DNA of 64,000 bases from Sulfitobacter sp. CW3 (GCF_019392245.1 NZ_JAHXRL010000005.1:186001-250000), one strand, 5' to 3'. Shown: positions 37,200 to 46,001, numbered from the stretch's first letter. The notes: generated from the sequence alone by a model not told the origin. Numbers and translations are program-made.

Positions 37200-38504
37200 A
37201 TGCCCATAGAAATCCTCATGCCCGCCCTCAGCCCCACGATGGAAGAAGGCACATTGGCCAAATGGCTCGTGAAAGAGGGCGACACCGTGTCCTCTGGCGA
37301 TGTGATGTGCGAGATCGAAACCGACAAAGCCACGATGGAGTTCGAGGCCGTCGACGAAGGTGTCATCGGCAAGATCATGATCGCGGATGGCACCGAAGGC
37401 GTCAAAGTGAACACGCCGATTGCTGTGCTGCTGGAAGACGGCGAAAGCAAGGACGACATCGGGGCGGCCTCTGCCCCCGCCGCGTCGGCCCCTGCGCCTG
37501 CTGCGCAAGAGGCCCCTGCGCCAGCGGCCGCTGCTCCTAGCGCGGCACCGGCTGCTCCCAAGTCAGGCGATGGAACCCGCATCTTCGCGACGCCCCTGGC
37601 GCGCCGGATCGCGGCGGACAAAGGGTTGGATCTGTCACAGGTCACAGGGTCAGGCCCCCATGGCCGCATCGTCAAAGCGGATGTAGAAGGTCTGTCCAAA
37701 TCCGACGCACCAAAAGCCACAGCCGCAGGAGCCCCGACCGCAGCCGCAGCCGCCAAACCCGCACTCGCTGCAGGACCATCAGCCGAAGCTGTCATGAAAA
37801 TGTACGATGGACGCGAGTTTGAGGAAATTACCCTCAACGGCATGCGCAAAACCATCGCGGCGCGCCTGACCGAGGCCAAACAATCGATCCCGCATTTCTA
37901 TCTGCGGCGGGATATCCAACTGGATGCATTGATGGCGTTCCGGGCAGACCTGAACAAACAACTCGAAACCCGCGGAGTTAAGCTGTCGGTCAATGACTTC
38001 ATCATCAAGGCCTGCGCCTTGGCGCTGCAAGCCGTGCCTGACGCCAATGCCGTCTGGGCCGGTGATCGTATTCTTAAGCTGAAACCATCCGATGTTGCCG
38101 TTGCCGTGGCCATCGACGGTGGTCTTTTCACACCAGTGCTGAAAGATTCCGAGACGAAATCCCTCTCGGCACTCTCGGCCGAAATGAAAGACCTCGCCAC
38201 CCGTGCGCGCGATCGCAAACTTGCACCGCATGAATATCAGGGCGGCAGCTTTGCGATCTCCAACCTTGGCATGTTCGGCATCGACAACTTTGACGCGGTC
38301 ATCAACCCGCCTCATGGTGCGATTTTGGCCGTCGGTGCGGGCGTGAAAAAACCCGTCGTTGGCAAAGACGGCGAACTTGCGGTGGCAACCGTGATGTCTG
38401 TCACGCTCTCCGTCGATCACCGCGTCATCGACGGTGCCCTCGGCGCACAGCTATTGACCGCTATCAAAGACAACCTCGAGAACCCGATGGTCATGCTCGC
38501 CTAA
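37200..38504 (+). CDS. pdhC: Dihydrolipoamide acetyltransferase (E2)
   Basis: A 434-residue E2 core protein with one lipoyl domain (1–80, Lys43), an Ala/Pro linker, a peripheral-subunit-binding domain (about 125–160, [25 protein letters not shown]), a second Ala-rich linker, and the catalytic acetyltransferase domain ending with [12 protein letters not shown], where His and Asp are catalytic. Only one lipoyl domain is present, versus up to three in enterobacteria, but PdhB supplies another. Twelve bases separate it from pdhB. Confidence 0.97.
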   Translation: MPIEILMPALSPTMEEGTLAKWLVKEGDTVSSGDVMCEIETDKATMEFEAVDEGVIGKIMIADGTEGVKVNTPIAVLLEDGESKDDIGAASAPAASAPAPAAQEAPAPAAAAPSAAPAAPKSGDGTRIFATPLARRIAADKGLDLSQVTGSGPHGRIVKADVEGLSKSDAPKATAAGAPTAAAAAKPALAAGPSAEAVMKMYDGREFEEITLNGMRKTIAARLTEAKQSIPHFYLRRDIQLDALMAFRADLNKQLETRGVKLSVNDFIIKACALALQAVPDANAVWAGDRILKLKPSDVAVAVAIDGGLFTPVLKDSETKSLSALSAEMKDLATRARDRKLAPHEYQGGSFAISNLGMFGIDNFDAVINPPHGAILAVGAGVKKPVVGKDGELAVATVMSVTLSVDHRVIDGALGAQLLTAIKDNLENPMVMLA

Positions 38505-38532
38505 CGCCAATTCCAAATGGACTAAAATCCTC

Positions 38533-38560
38533 GGGGGGCTTAGGGGGCAGACAGCCCCCC
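38533..38560 (+). terminator. GC-rich stem-loop after pdhC
   Basis: GGGGGGCT (38533–38540) can pair with AGCCCCCC (38553–38560); a shorter alternative is GGGGGC-agaca-GCCCCC. AGTTTAAATG follows. It probably ends the pdh operon, backed up by the next hairpin. Confidence 0.65.
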
Positions 38561-38608
38561 AGTTTAAATGTCGAATGGGGCATACTGCCCCCACCTACAA
38601 AATAAAAC

Positions 38609-38637
38609 AAAGCCGGGATCGTATGATCCCGGCTTTT
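38609..38637. terminator. Bidirectional terminator between pdhC and cysE
   Basis: AAAGCCGGGATC-gtat-GATCCCGGCTTTT is a perfect 11–12 bp stem with a 4-base loop and flanking A and T runs, suited to both converging operons. Confidence 0.92.
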
Positions 38638-38664
38638 CCGTTTTCTCAGATCTATTTTGAAAAC

Positions 38665-39477
38665 TTACTCGCCTTGCGGCCCCAACATATGATCCATCAA
38701 GACCGAAGGTTGTTCGCAGCCCGCCTCTCCTACGACGCGCGCTGGAATACCTGCAACTGTCTTGCACGGCGGCACAGCCTCAAGCACAACGGAACCCGCT
38801 GCAATCCGGCTGCAATGTCCCACGGTGATATTGCCCAACACCTTGGCCCCGGCCCCGATCAGCACGCCGTCACCGATCTTTGGATGGCGATCCTGCTCTT
38901 CTTTGCCAGTCCCACCAAGGGTCACGGAATGCAGCATCGACACGTTGTCACCCACCACAGCCGTTTCACCAATGACCACCGAATGAGCGTGGTCGATCAT
39001 GATCCCTTTGCCGATTTTGGCCGCAGGGTGGATATCCACACCGAAAATTTCACTGACCCGCATCTGAACGAAATAGGCCAAATCATACTGCCCCTTTGTC
39101 CATAAATAATGCCCCACGCGGTACGCTTGAACCGCCTGATAGCCTTTGAAATACAAAATCGGCTGAAGCAAACGATGGCACGCCGGGTCGCGTTCATAGA
39201 TCGCCACCAGATCGGCGCGGGCCGCTTTGATCAAAGACGCATCGTTATTATACGCTTCTTCCACCATTTCGCGCACCACCATCATCGACATTTCATTCGA
39301 TGCCAGTTTCGCGGCGATCCTGTAAGACAGCGCCTTTTCGATGGATTTGTGGTGCAAAATACAGGCGTGAACAAAACCGCCAATCAGCGGCTCATCCAAA
39401 ACGGCCTGCTGTGCTTCGGTCAGAATTTGATCCCAAACAGGATCAACTGATGCAATATTTCTGCGGGGCTCTGCCAT
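38665..39477 (-). CDS. cysE: Serine O-acetyltransferase
   Basis: A 270-residue enzyme for the first step of cysteine synthesis (L-serine + acetyl-CoA). The helical N-terminal domain leads to a left-handed beta-helix of hexapeptide repeats with the catalytic DHAHSVVIGETAVVGD region and VTLGGTGKEEQDRHPKIGDG. The C-terminus is Gly/Glu-rich. It lies downstream of the GTA remnant, which I believe is the usual position of cysE beside GTA clusters of this order. Confidence 0.96.
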   Translation of the reverse strand: MAEPRRNIASVDPVWDQILTEAQQAVLDEPLIGGFVHACILHHKSIEKALSYRIAAKLASNEMSMMVVREMVEEAYNNDASLIKAARADLVAIYERDPACHRLLQPILYFKGYQAVQAYRVGHYLWTKGQYDLAYFVQMRVSEIFGVDIHPAAKIGKGIMIDHAHSVVIGETAVVGDNVSMLHSVTLGGTGKEEQDRHPKIGDGVLIGAGAKVLGNITVGHCSRIAAGSVVLEAVPPCKTVAGIPARVVGEAGCEQPSVLMDHMLGPQGE

Positions 39478-39511
39478 GACGATATCCTTCTTTGTCCCGA
39501 CAATATATCAC

Positions 39512-39530
39512 TTTGGCGCAAAGTGCCAAA
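39512..39530. promoter_or_regulatory. Palindrome in the cysE promoter region
   Basis: TTTGGC-gcaaagt-GCCAAA lies 35–53 bases upstream of the cysE start. It could be an operator; no regulator is suggested by the sequence. Confidence 0.35.
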
Positions 39531-39540
39531 CGCAAAGCCT

Positions 39541-39577
39541 TGATCCACCGCATCAAAATCATTGATGCGGTGGATCA
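39541..39577. repeat. Perfect 16-bp inverted repeat between the GTA remnant and cysE
   Basis: TGATCCACCGCATCAA and its exact complement are separated by five bases (aatca). It starts 18 bases after the stop of the chimeric GTA gene. No T-run follows on either strand, so it is not a standard intrinsic terminator, although it could still end or protect that transcript. Confidence 0.8.
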
Positions 39578-39595
39578 CCCGACCTAGCACGCAGG

Positions 39596-42103
39596 TTACA
39601 CCACCAAATGCCGCGCAGGTCCCACGCCATAACTGGCCGAGCTTTGTGCGACAGAGAGCAGCACCGGCCCAGTCACGCCATCCGCCATACGCAGTGCATC
39701 GGCATAGTGCCAGCTTGGCACATTGGTGCTGGTTTCGCGTATTAACTGACCGTTTTGTGACACACGAACCAGATATTGCTCGGCTTCTTCGCCCAGCGGG
39801 ACCTCCATGCTCTCCCATCCGTCCCCGTCAATTCTGGTGCGTCGGGTCCAGGCCAAGGTCACGCCACCGGCAACCGCAGTACTGCGCAGGTGGCATGGGC
39901 TTAGCGGGCGCAACCCGTTGCCATCAAACGCCTCTGTGCGGTGAACATAGGACGGATCATCATAGCCGCGCTGTGCAGGCCCGATCCGATAATGCTGGGT
40001 AATCCTGCGCAAATTGGGACTCAGGCCCAGTTGCGAGGGTACACCGTTCAGCAAAACGAACTTTGATCTGACGGGCCACACAGGCGGCATCAGCGCATCC
40101 GTCCCCGCCTGCCCGCGCAACCGGTGTGTCAGCAGATAGGTGTTTGGCGCCACCAGCTCTGCCCCGCTGAACTGGAACACCTCCCAATTATCGGCGGTGC
40201 CGTCACCAATTGCCGCCAGATTCGCACCGCCAAGCAAGGCCGCGTTCTCGACGCTTTCAAGCGTACCGCTGGTCAGGCGCACCTGCAAAACCCCGCCGCG
40301 ATCAAACAATCCGGGTCTTGAGGCAGCCAGATCCGTTTCGGTCACACCCATCGTCGCACGGATCGGCAGAACTTTGTTCAATTGGTAATTCTCGTCCGTG
40401 CCCGAGCTATAGACCGCCACACTGCCCGGCCAGGGTTTCGCGGTTGTCGCTATATAGGGGGCATGCGGCACCTCGTCCCCGCGCAGCAACGGCAGATCCA
40501 TGAACAGTGCGGACACCGGCACAGGTGCCGCGAACGGCTTGAGCGCAGCCAGCTCATCGTCAAAAGGCGCAGGGGCATAGACCCCGGGTTCAATCCGCAC
40601 CGCCTCGACAACCTGCAAGTCGCCCTGTTCCACCCGATCAATGCGGTAGAGCGCGTTGCTTTCTTCCCCATCCGAGGGCAGTTCAATCACGTCGCCCGCA
40701 CCAACAGACAGCATCGACGGCGGCAGTGCCACCCGTAGTGTTTCTCGCGAGACCCGCGCTTCGGTCAGCCAACGTTCGATTGCTTGACGCCCTTCGGCAC
40801 GGGTCAGGGACATGTTGAACTCTGACGCGGCCACAGCATGGGTGGCATCCTGGGCCAGCACGACTTCTTCGGCGATGGTATCGAAATTCCCGTCAGCCTG
40901 CACAAAACGTAGCCGCACACGACCTGCGATTTCTGCCTGTGCTTCTCGAGTTTGCGCAATCCCGCCGCTCACGTCGCTGCTATCCGCCAGTTGCGTGGTG
41001 TCCAGACGCACAGGATTCAGGCCATCACGCATCACAAACCGCAACACGCCGCCGCGTTCGACCGCATCAAAACCATAGCGCAGCATCAGCGGTTGCAAAC
41101 TGGCCCGTGCATCGCTGACCTGATCCACGGCATAGCCGCGCACAACACCATAAAGCGCCGAGGTATCAAAAGCCGTCAGCCCGGCGCGGCGGCATATTTT
41201 GGCAACAAGCGCCGACAAGGGTTGCGATGACGTGCGCCCATTCAACCAGTGACCGCGCGCATAGTTTTGCCCATCGCTCCATAGCCCGCGATTGTTTGGG
41301 AAAAACGGATAGGGCCGCGTGTCCCATGCCCAGACGAACGCGCGGGACATATCGATCATCGGCCCCTCATATTCCGCCGAGATCGGGTTATGCGCAGGCT
41401 CTGACCAATGTTCGTTGAAAGCACGCAAATATTGCATTTGCATCAGCTCGTCCCGCGCGCCCGTTGAATGGTGCGGCAAACGGCTTTCCGAGCTTTTCAG
41501 GTCCAGAAATTTATTCGGCTGGTTGGTCGCTCTGTCAATCGCGGCGCAGCCATATTCGTCAACCCATGCCCCATCAAACTGCGGGCCGCGCAAGCCTTCG
41601 GGGTCATGGGCCGTATGCACCGACGCCACCGCCCCGTTGGGCCAAACCAAACGCTTGCGTGTCGCCTCCCAATCGGGCCGTCTGTCTGCGGGCGTACAAG
41701 CCAGAATGCCACTGTCACCAAAAATCATCACCTCGCGGACCTGCTCGATCGTTTCGCCCACCAGCGCAACCCGGCGGCACCGCCCGGCATCCAAGGGCCG
41801 CGCGCCTTCGACCTGCGACCGAACCCATTCCGCACCTGCACGGGTTTTGCCCGCACCGCGCCCGCCCAATATCACCCAGGACCGCCAGTCCCCCTCGGGT
41901 GGCAACTGATGTGGCATTGCCCAAAACTCGAACAAAAAAGGGAGAGCCAAAAGCTCTCCCTCATCCAGTTCATTCAGAAACTGGTCTTGCAGCGCCGCAT
42001 CGGCGGAGCCTATCCAGCTTGCACCCGATCTCAGCCCGCGCCCGGTCAAGGTCAAGGGCATAGCCCCCTCGGGCGATGCCCGCTTGTCTGTTTCTACAGT
42101 CAT
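39596..42103 (-). CDS. Chimeric GTA gene: large-terminase N-terminus fused to gp15 host-specificity C-terminus
   Basis: An open frame of 835 codons. Residues about 30–181 match the start of the GTA/phage large terminase: FEFWAMPHQLPP, Walker A GGRGAGKTRAGAEW (80–93, Lys86), then FDGAWVDE, the Walker B region. At residue 183–184 the sequence changes to YGCAAIDRATNQPNKFLDLKSSES, the end of the GTA TIM-barrel domain of gp15, and continues as gp15 (AFVWAWDTRPYPFFP, phage-tail_3-type region) to the end. The terminase nuclease and most of the TIM barrel are missing. The start could be ATG 42103 or ATG 42061; both overlap the g1-like gene. No frameshift or stop is present. It cannot act as a normal terminase. 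Confidence 0.85.
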   Translation of the reverse strand: MTVETDKRASPEGAMPLTLTGRGLRSGASWIGSADAALQDQFLNELDEGELLALPFLFEFWAMPHQLPPEGDWRSWVILGGRGAGKTRAGAEWVRSQVEGARPLDAGRCRRVALVGETIEQVREVMIFGDSGILACTPADRRPDWEATRKRLVWPNGAVASVHTAHDPEGLRGPQFDGAWVDEYGCAAIDRATNQPNKFLDLKSSESRLPHHSTGARDELMQMQYLRAFNEHWSEPAHNPISAEYEGPMIDMSRAFVWAWDTRPYPFFPNNRGLWSDGQNYARGHWLNGRTSSQPLSALVAKICRRAGLTAFDTSALYGVVRGYAVDQVSDARASLQPLMLRYGFDAVERGGVLRFVMRDGLNPVRLDTTQLADSSDVSGGIAQTREAQAEIAGRVRLRFVQADGNFDTIAEEVVLAQDATHAVAASEFNMSLTRAEGRQAIERWLTEARVSRETLRVALPPSMLSVGAGDVIELPSDGEESNALYRIDRVEQGDLQVVEAVRIEPGVYAPAPFDDELAALKPFAAPVPVSALFMDLPLLRGDEVPHAPYIATTAKPWPGSVAVYSSGTDENYQLNKVLPIRATMGVTETDLAASRPGLFDRGGVLQVRLTSGTLESVENAALLGGANLAAIGDGTADNWEVFQFSGAELVAPNTYLLTHRLRGQAGTDALMPPVWPVRSKFVLLNGVPSQLGLSPNLRRITQHYRIGPAQRGYDDPSYVHRTEAFDGNGLRPLSPCHLRSTAVAGGVTLAWTRRTRIDGDGWESMEVPLGEEAEQYLVRVSQNGQLIRETSTNVPSWHYADALRMADGVTGPVLLSVAQSSASYGVGPARHLVV

Positions 42104-42314
42104 TCAGATAGGTCTCCACTTTGACGCAGGTCGCCACCATGCCACTGGCTTTACCCAGTGCCTTGGACGCCGCAGTTTCATTTAATTCCTCCCCGGAAAT
42201 GGCCTGTTCTTTCAGGCTCTGAATTTCGCGACGCAGGTCGCGGATTGCTGCTTGAAGCGCGCTGAAATGCTCTTCGCTTGTCGCAATCTCTTGCTCCGGG
42301 GTAATCATAGTCAT
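41970..42314 (-). CDS. GTA gp1-like small terminase subunit
   Basis: A 114-residue protein, close in size to RcGTA g1. It has a helical/coiled N-terminal half (SEEHFSALQAAIRDLRREIQSLKEQ) and a C-terminal part ending YALDLDRARAEIGCKLDRLRRC. In Rhodobacter capsulatus g1 is the first gene of the GTA cluster and encodes the small terminase. Its 3' end overlaps the following chimeric frame, as g1 and g2 do in intact clusters. Without an intact large terminase its packaging role is lost. Confidence 0.75.
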   Translation of the reverse strand: MTMITPEQEIATSEEHFSALQAAIRDLRREIQSLKEQAISGEELNETAASKALGKASGMVATCVKVETYLNDCRNRQAGIARGGYALDLDRARAEIGCKLDRLRRCGAARPVSE

Positions 42315-42361
42315 TGTTGCTCAAGCCTCTCGTTTGGAACCTCCAAATCCGAGCGAACACG

Positions 42362-42395
42362 AAAAAACGGCCACCGGAAATTAATCCGGGGCCGT
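42362..42395 (-). terminator. Terminator after mltG, directly upstream of the GTA remnant
   Basis: ACGGCC-a-CCGG / CCGG-GGCCGT (8-base loop) is followed on the minus strand by a T-run (complement of gaaaaaac). It ends the fabF–mltG transcript only about 48 bases before the g1-like start codon, leaving little room for a GTA promoter downstream of it. Confidence 0.8.
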
Positions 42396-42528
42396 CTGCC
42401 CATTTCGTCTAGCATGCCTAGATATCTACGTCAGAGCGCTCGCAAAGTCAAGGAAAACAAAGTTACCAAAACCTTCCAAGCCCTTACGATGGTTAAGGAA
42501 TTCTTAAATTCCCACCCCAATCACAAGG

Positions 42529-43713
42529 TCAATCTCCCCCCGTTGACGCATTGCCTGCCGCTGCTGCACCGCGCTCGGCTTCGATCACACGCCATGCGGC
42601 CACATTGCGATTATGCTCTTCCAGCGTCTGCGCAAATGCGTGCCCGCCCGTGCCATCCGCAACAAAGAAAACATAGTCTTCTTCAGCGGGTTGCGCGGCG
42701 GCCATCAAACTTGCGTTGCCCGGATTTGCAATCGGTGTGGGCGGCAAAGCGTTGATCACATAGGTGTTATACGGCGTCTCTGCCCGCAGTTCGCTGCGGC
42801 GCAATCCACGCCCCAGAACACCCTCGCCCTTGGTGATGCCATAGATCACCGTGGGGTCGGTTTGCAAACGCATGCCTTGGTTCAAGCGGTTGATGAACAC
42901 GCTGGCAACCTGGCGGCGTTCTTCTGGCACACCGGTCTCTTTTTCGATGATCGACGCCAGGATCAACATCTCCTGAGGTGTCTCGATGGGCAGCCCCGGA
43001 TCACGGGCATCCCACGCTTCTGCCAGCCGTTGTTCCTGCACGGCCTGCATCAACGCCAGAATGGTGTTACGATCCTGGCCCTTGGTCGCCTCATAGCTGT
43101 CGGGGGCCAATGTGCCCTCTGCGGGGACAGTGGCAACTGTGCCTTCCAGCAGATCAATTGATTTCAACGCCTCAACAATCTGCCAGCTGGTCACACCCTC
43201 GGCGACCGCAATGCGATACCGTGTGTCTGCCTTGGTTTTGGTCTGGGTATAGATCTCGGGGACCTCATCCACACCGGGGGTGAATTCAGCACGTTCAACA
43301 TAATTGCTGGTCGCAGGGTCAAGCTCGCGCACCTGTGTGCTGATCTGGTTGATCCCGATCCGGTAGACAACTTCGGTGCCGCAAGTGCTTGCGCCGCCCC
43401 GCGTGACTGTGTCCACGATCTCTTTCATGCTGGCTTCGGGCTGGATCAGAAAGCTGCCCGCCTTCAAAGCTTGCGTCTTTTCCTCGTACTCGGCCCCCAA
43501 ACGGAAAACCATAGCCGAGCTTACCGCGTCTTGCTGGGCAAGGTTATCGCCCACGGCACGCATGTTCGACCCACGCTCGACCTGCAAACAAATCGCCTGC
43601 GCCAGCGGGCCGGGCGCATCATATTGCCCCCGCCCCCAAAGAATGACGCCGCCCAAAAGGAACAGCGCCAAAATCAGGAACGTTACTGCGTTAGACGCAA
43701 TATGTCTCCACAT
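42529..43713 (-). CDS. mltG: Endolytic murein transglycosylase
   Basis: A 394-residue protein with an N-terminal membrane helix (about 9–28) and a YceG/MltG domain. ILASIIEKETGVPEERRQVASVF contains the catalytic Glu, and LQTDPTVIYG and YNTYVINALPPTPIANPG are conserved. It cleaves nascent glycan strands and sets their length. Its start overlaps the fabF stop by one base (TAATG). fabF–mltG linkage is typical for alphaproteobacteria. Confidence 0.95.
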   Translation of the reverse strand: MWRHIASNAVTFLILALFLLGGVILWGRGQYDAPGPLAQAICLQVERGSNMRAVGDNLAQQDAVSSAMVFRLGAEYEEKTQALKAGSFLIQPEASMKEIVDTVTRGGASTCGTEVVYRIGINQISTQVRELDPATSNYVERAEFTPGVDEVPEIYTQTKTKADTRYRIAVAEGVTSWQIVEALKSIDLLEGTVATVPAEGTLAPDSYEATKGQDRNTILALMQAVQEQRLAEAWDARDPGLPIETPQEMLILASIIEKETGVPEERRQVASVFINRLNQGMRLQTDPTVIYGITKGEGVLGRGLRRSELRAETPYNTYVINALPPTPIANPGNASLMAAAQPAEEDYVFFVADGTGGHAFAQTLEEHNRNVAAWRVIEAERGAAAAGNASTGGD

Positions 43714-44972
43714 TAGGAAACCTTTCCGAACAACACGCTCGCGTTTGTGCCGCCAAACCCGAACGAGTTGCTGAGCGCGATATCAATCTTGCGCTCGACC
43801 TTTTTGTTCGGGGCCAGATCAATTTTCGTCTCAACCGCAGGGTTGTCGAGGTTGATGGTGGGCGGAGCCACCTGATCGCGGATCGCCAGGATCGAGAATA
43901 TCGCCTCGATCGCGCCCGCAGCGCCCAACAGGTGCCCGGTTGCAGATTTGGTCGATGACATGGTGACGCCTTCAACCGCATCGCCCAGCATCCGTTCAAC
44001 CGCGCCCAACTCGATCACGTCGGCCATGGTCGATGTGCCATGCGCGTTGATGTAATCGATGTCTTTCGGCTCAAGCCCCGCGCCGCGCAACGCACTGCGC
44101 ATGGACCGTTCCGCCCCGTCGCCATCCTCGGCAGGTGCCGTGATGTGATAGGCATCACCCGACAGACCATAGCCCAGAACTTCGGCATAAATTTTAGCGC
44201 CGCGTGCTTTTGCGTGCTCGTATTCTTCCAGCACAACAATCCCGGCACCCTCGCCCATAACGAAACCGTCACGGTCGGCATCATAGGGGCGGCTGGCCTT
44301 GGTCGGGTCATCACCGCGCTTGGTCGACAGCGCCTTGCACGCGTTAAAGCCGGCCATACCGATTTCACAAATCGCGGCCTCTGCCCCGCCTGCGATCATC
44401 ACATCGGCATCGCCGTGAATGATCAAGCGGCTTGCATCACCGATGGCATGCGCGCCAGTGGAACACGCAGTCACAACCGAATGGTTCGGGCCACGGAAAC
44501 CATAGCGAATCGAAACCTGACCCGAGATCAGGTTGATCAACGCACCCGGCACAAAGAACGGGCTGACCCGACGCGGGCCTTTTTCGTGCATCATGATGGC
44601 AGTGTTCGCGATGGAATTCAGCCCGCCGATACCCGATCCGATCAACACGCCTGTGCGTTCTTGATCTTCGCGATCGGTTGGGGTCCATCCGGAATCTTCG
44701 ATCGCCTGCTGTGCAGCGGCCACACCGAACAAAATGAACGTATCAACTTTGCGCTGCTCTTTAGGCTCCATATATTTGTCGGCATTGAACGTGCCGTCGG
44801 TGCCATCGCCAAGGGGAACTTCGCACGCGTATTGCGTGACCAAACGGCTGGGATCAAACCCCGTGATCGGGCCTGCGCCCGATTTACCGTCCAAAATTTT
44901 TGCCCAGCTGGCCTCGACCCCATCGGCCAAAGGCGTCACCAGCCCCAAACCCGTCACAACTACTCTGCGCAT
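43713..44972 (-). CDS. fabF: Beta-ketoacyl-ACP synthase II
   Basis: A 419-residue condensing enzyme of fatty-acid elongation. Catalytic Cys170 is in VVTACSTGAHAIGDA, and the two histidines are in YINAHGTSTMAD and KSATGHLLGAAGA. It condenses malonyl-ACP with acyl-ACP. It is translationally coupled to mltG and lies downstream of acpP, fabG and fabD, with a GNAT gene and the acpP terminator between. Confidence 0.97.
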   Translation of the reverse strand: MRRVVVTGLGLVTPLADGVEASWAKILDGKSGAGPITGFDPSRLVTQYACEVPLGDGTDGTFNADKYMEPKEQRKVDTFILFGVAAAQQAIEDSGWTPTDREDQERTGVLIGSGIGGLNSIANTAIMMHEKGPRRVSPFFVPGALINLISGQVSIRYGFRGPNHSVVTACSTGAHAIGDASRLIIHGDADVMIAGGAEAAICEIGMAGFNACKALSTKRGDDPTKASRPYDADRDGFVMGEGAGIVVLEEYEHAKARGAKIYAEVLGYGLSGDAYHITAPAEDGDGAERSMRSALRGAGLEPKDIDYINAHGTSTMADVIELGAVERMLGDAVEGVTMSSTKSATGHLLGAAGAIEAIFSILAIRDQVAPPTINLDNPAVETKIDLAPNKKVERKIDIALSNSFGFGGTNASVLFGKVS

Positions 44973-45058
44973 ATCAAAGTCCCTTGGTGTATTTCCACGT
45001 TGATCGGCTATACCTTGGCACCGTGCCGAATTTCAAGACGCGATGCACCAGTTCCGTC

Positions 45059-45592
45059 TCAGTTCGGCGGGCCTTTGCGTGTCATCAGGCAAACGCGGGT
45101 GCCCTCGACTTCGACATCTCGCAACGCCACATAGCCCAATGTATCCGCCAAATGCAGCGACACATCGTTTTGCGCATCAATCATACAGACGGTGCGGCCG
45201 GTCACAACGCGATCAAACCAATCATGGGCCGCTGTCGCTGCCTCAAGGCCCAGGCCACTGCCCTGCGCATCGGGGTCCAAGACCCAGCCGGCCTCGGGAT
45301 AAGGGTCGAAATCATCACCAAACCCGCGCGCCCCAAAGAAGAAACCCGTCTGGCCCGCCATTTCTAAGGTGCCGCGCGGCTGGATCGCCCATTGGCCAAA
45401 GCCCGCGACCTGCCAATGCCCCGCGTTGCGCAAAAACGCATCCCAAGAACGTGCCTTGGGCCATGGTTTGCCGTTGATATGGGTAACAACCTCGGGCGTG
45501 GCCCAGATTTCGGCGAAACGCTCGAAATCGTCGGAACGCATGGACCTCAAGGTCAGTCGGGCGGTGTTAATCGTTGGTACAGCTCGAGACAT
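45059..45592 (-). CDS. GNAT-family N-acetyltransferase (RimJ/RimL type)
   Basis: A 177-residue acetyltransferase with the RimJ/RimL layout: TINTARLTLRSMRSDDFERFAEIW at the start, then VLDPDAQGSGLGLEAATAAHDW, which holds the acetyl-CoA pyrophosphate loop. The substrate (protein N-terminus or small molecule) cannot be read from the sequence. ATG 45592 is preferred by family alignment; a GTG six codons upstream is also possible. It is inserted between acpP and fabF on the same strand. Confidence 0.83.
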   Translation of the reverse strand: MSRAVPTINTARLTLRSMRSDDFERFAEIWATPEVVTHINGKPWPKARSWDAFLRNAGHWQVAGFGQWAIQPRGTLEMAGQTGFFFGARGFGDDFDPYPEAGWVLDPDAQGSGLGLEAATAAHDWFDRVVTGRTVCMIDAQNDVSLHLADTLGYVALRDVEVEGTRVCLMTRKGPPN

Positions 45593-45683
45593 GTGGTGAA
45601 TTACTTTCACGCTAAACTTATTATGCCGCCACTGTCGCCCAACCTACGGTGGTGAAACAAGTAAAAACTCTCACCCAAACGAA

Positions 45684-45718
45684 AAACGGCGCTCTTTCGT
45701 TTAGAAAGAACGCCGTTT
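45684..45718 (-). terminator. acpP terminator
   Basis: AAACGGCG…TCTTTC / GAAAGA…CGCCGTTT makes a long stem with one mismatch, and on the minus strand a T-run follows. It separates acpP from the GNAT gene. Confidence 0.88.
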
Positions 45719-45767
45719 AAGAAATTATTTGCCGATCAACCCGCAGTGCGGGCCACCGAAAGAAAGC

Positions 45768-46001
45768 TTAGGAAGCTTCTTTGATGAATTTGACCGCGTC
45801 GCCGAAGGTTTGGATGTTTTCGGCTGCGTCATCTGGGATTTCGATGCCGAATTCTTCTTCGAACGCCATAACCAACTCAACAGTGTCAAGGCTGTCTGCG
45901 CCAAGGTCGTCGATGAACGACGCGTTCTCGACAACTTTGTCCTCTTCAACACCCAAGTGCTCTACCACGATTTTCTTTACGCGTTCTGCGACGTCGCTCA
46001 T
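45768..46001 (-). CDS. acpP: Acyl carrier protein
   Basis: A 77-residue acidic four-helix protein. Ser37 in [19 protein letters not shown] is the phosphopantetheine attachment site. CoaD at 8 kb belongs to the supply of that cofactor. AGGA precedes the ATG by about 8 bases. It sits between fabG and the GNAT gene with its own terminator, which suits the very high level at which ACP is made. Confidence 0.98.
   Translation of the reverse strand: MSDVAERVKKIVVEHLGVEEDKVVENASFIDDLGADSLDTVELVMAFEEEFGIEIPDDAAENIQTFGDAVKFIKEAS

Noticed and set aside
35841..37508. 555-codon open frame antisense to pdhB and pdhC
   Set aside because: It spans a real gene border, repeats itself where the two lipoyl domains repeat, and has no protein-like pattern.
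39596..42314. Active prophage or complete gene transfer agent
   Set aside because: Only a small-terminase gene and a terminase–gp15 chimera exist; no capsid, portal, protease or tail genes are present.
45599..45621. Third copy of the lpd/pdhA palindrome upstream of the GNAT gene
   Set aside because: TACTTTCAC|GCTAAACTTAT matches one arm well, but the other has two mismatches in nine and the outer bases are lost; too weak to list as an operator.
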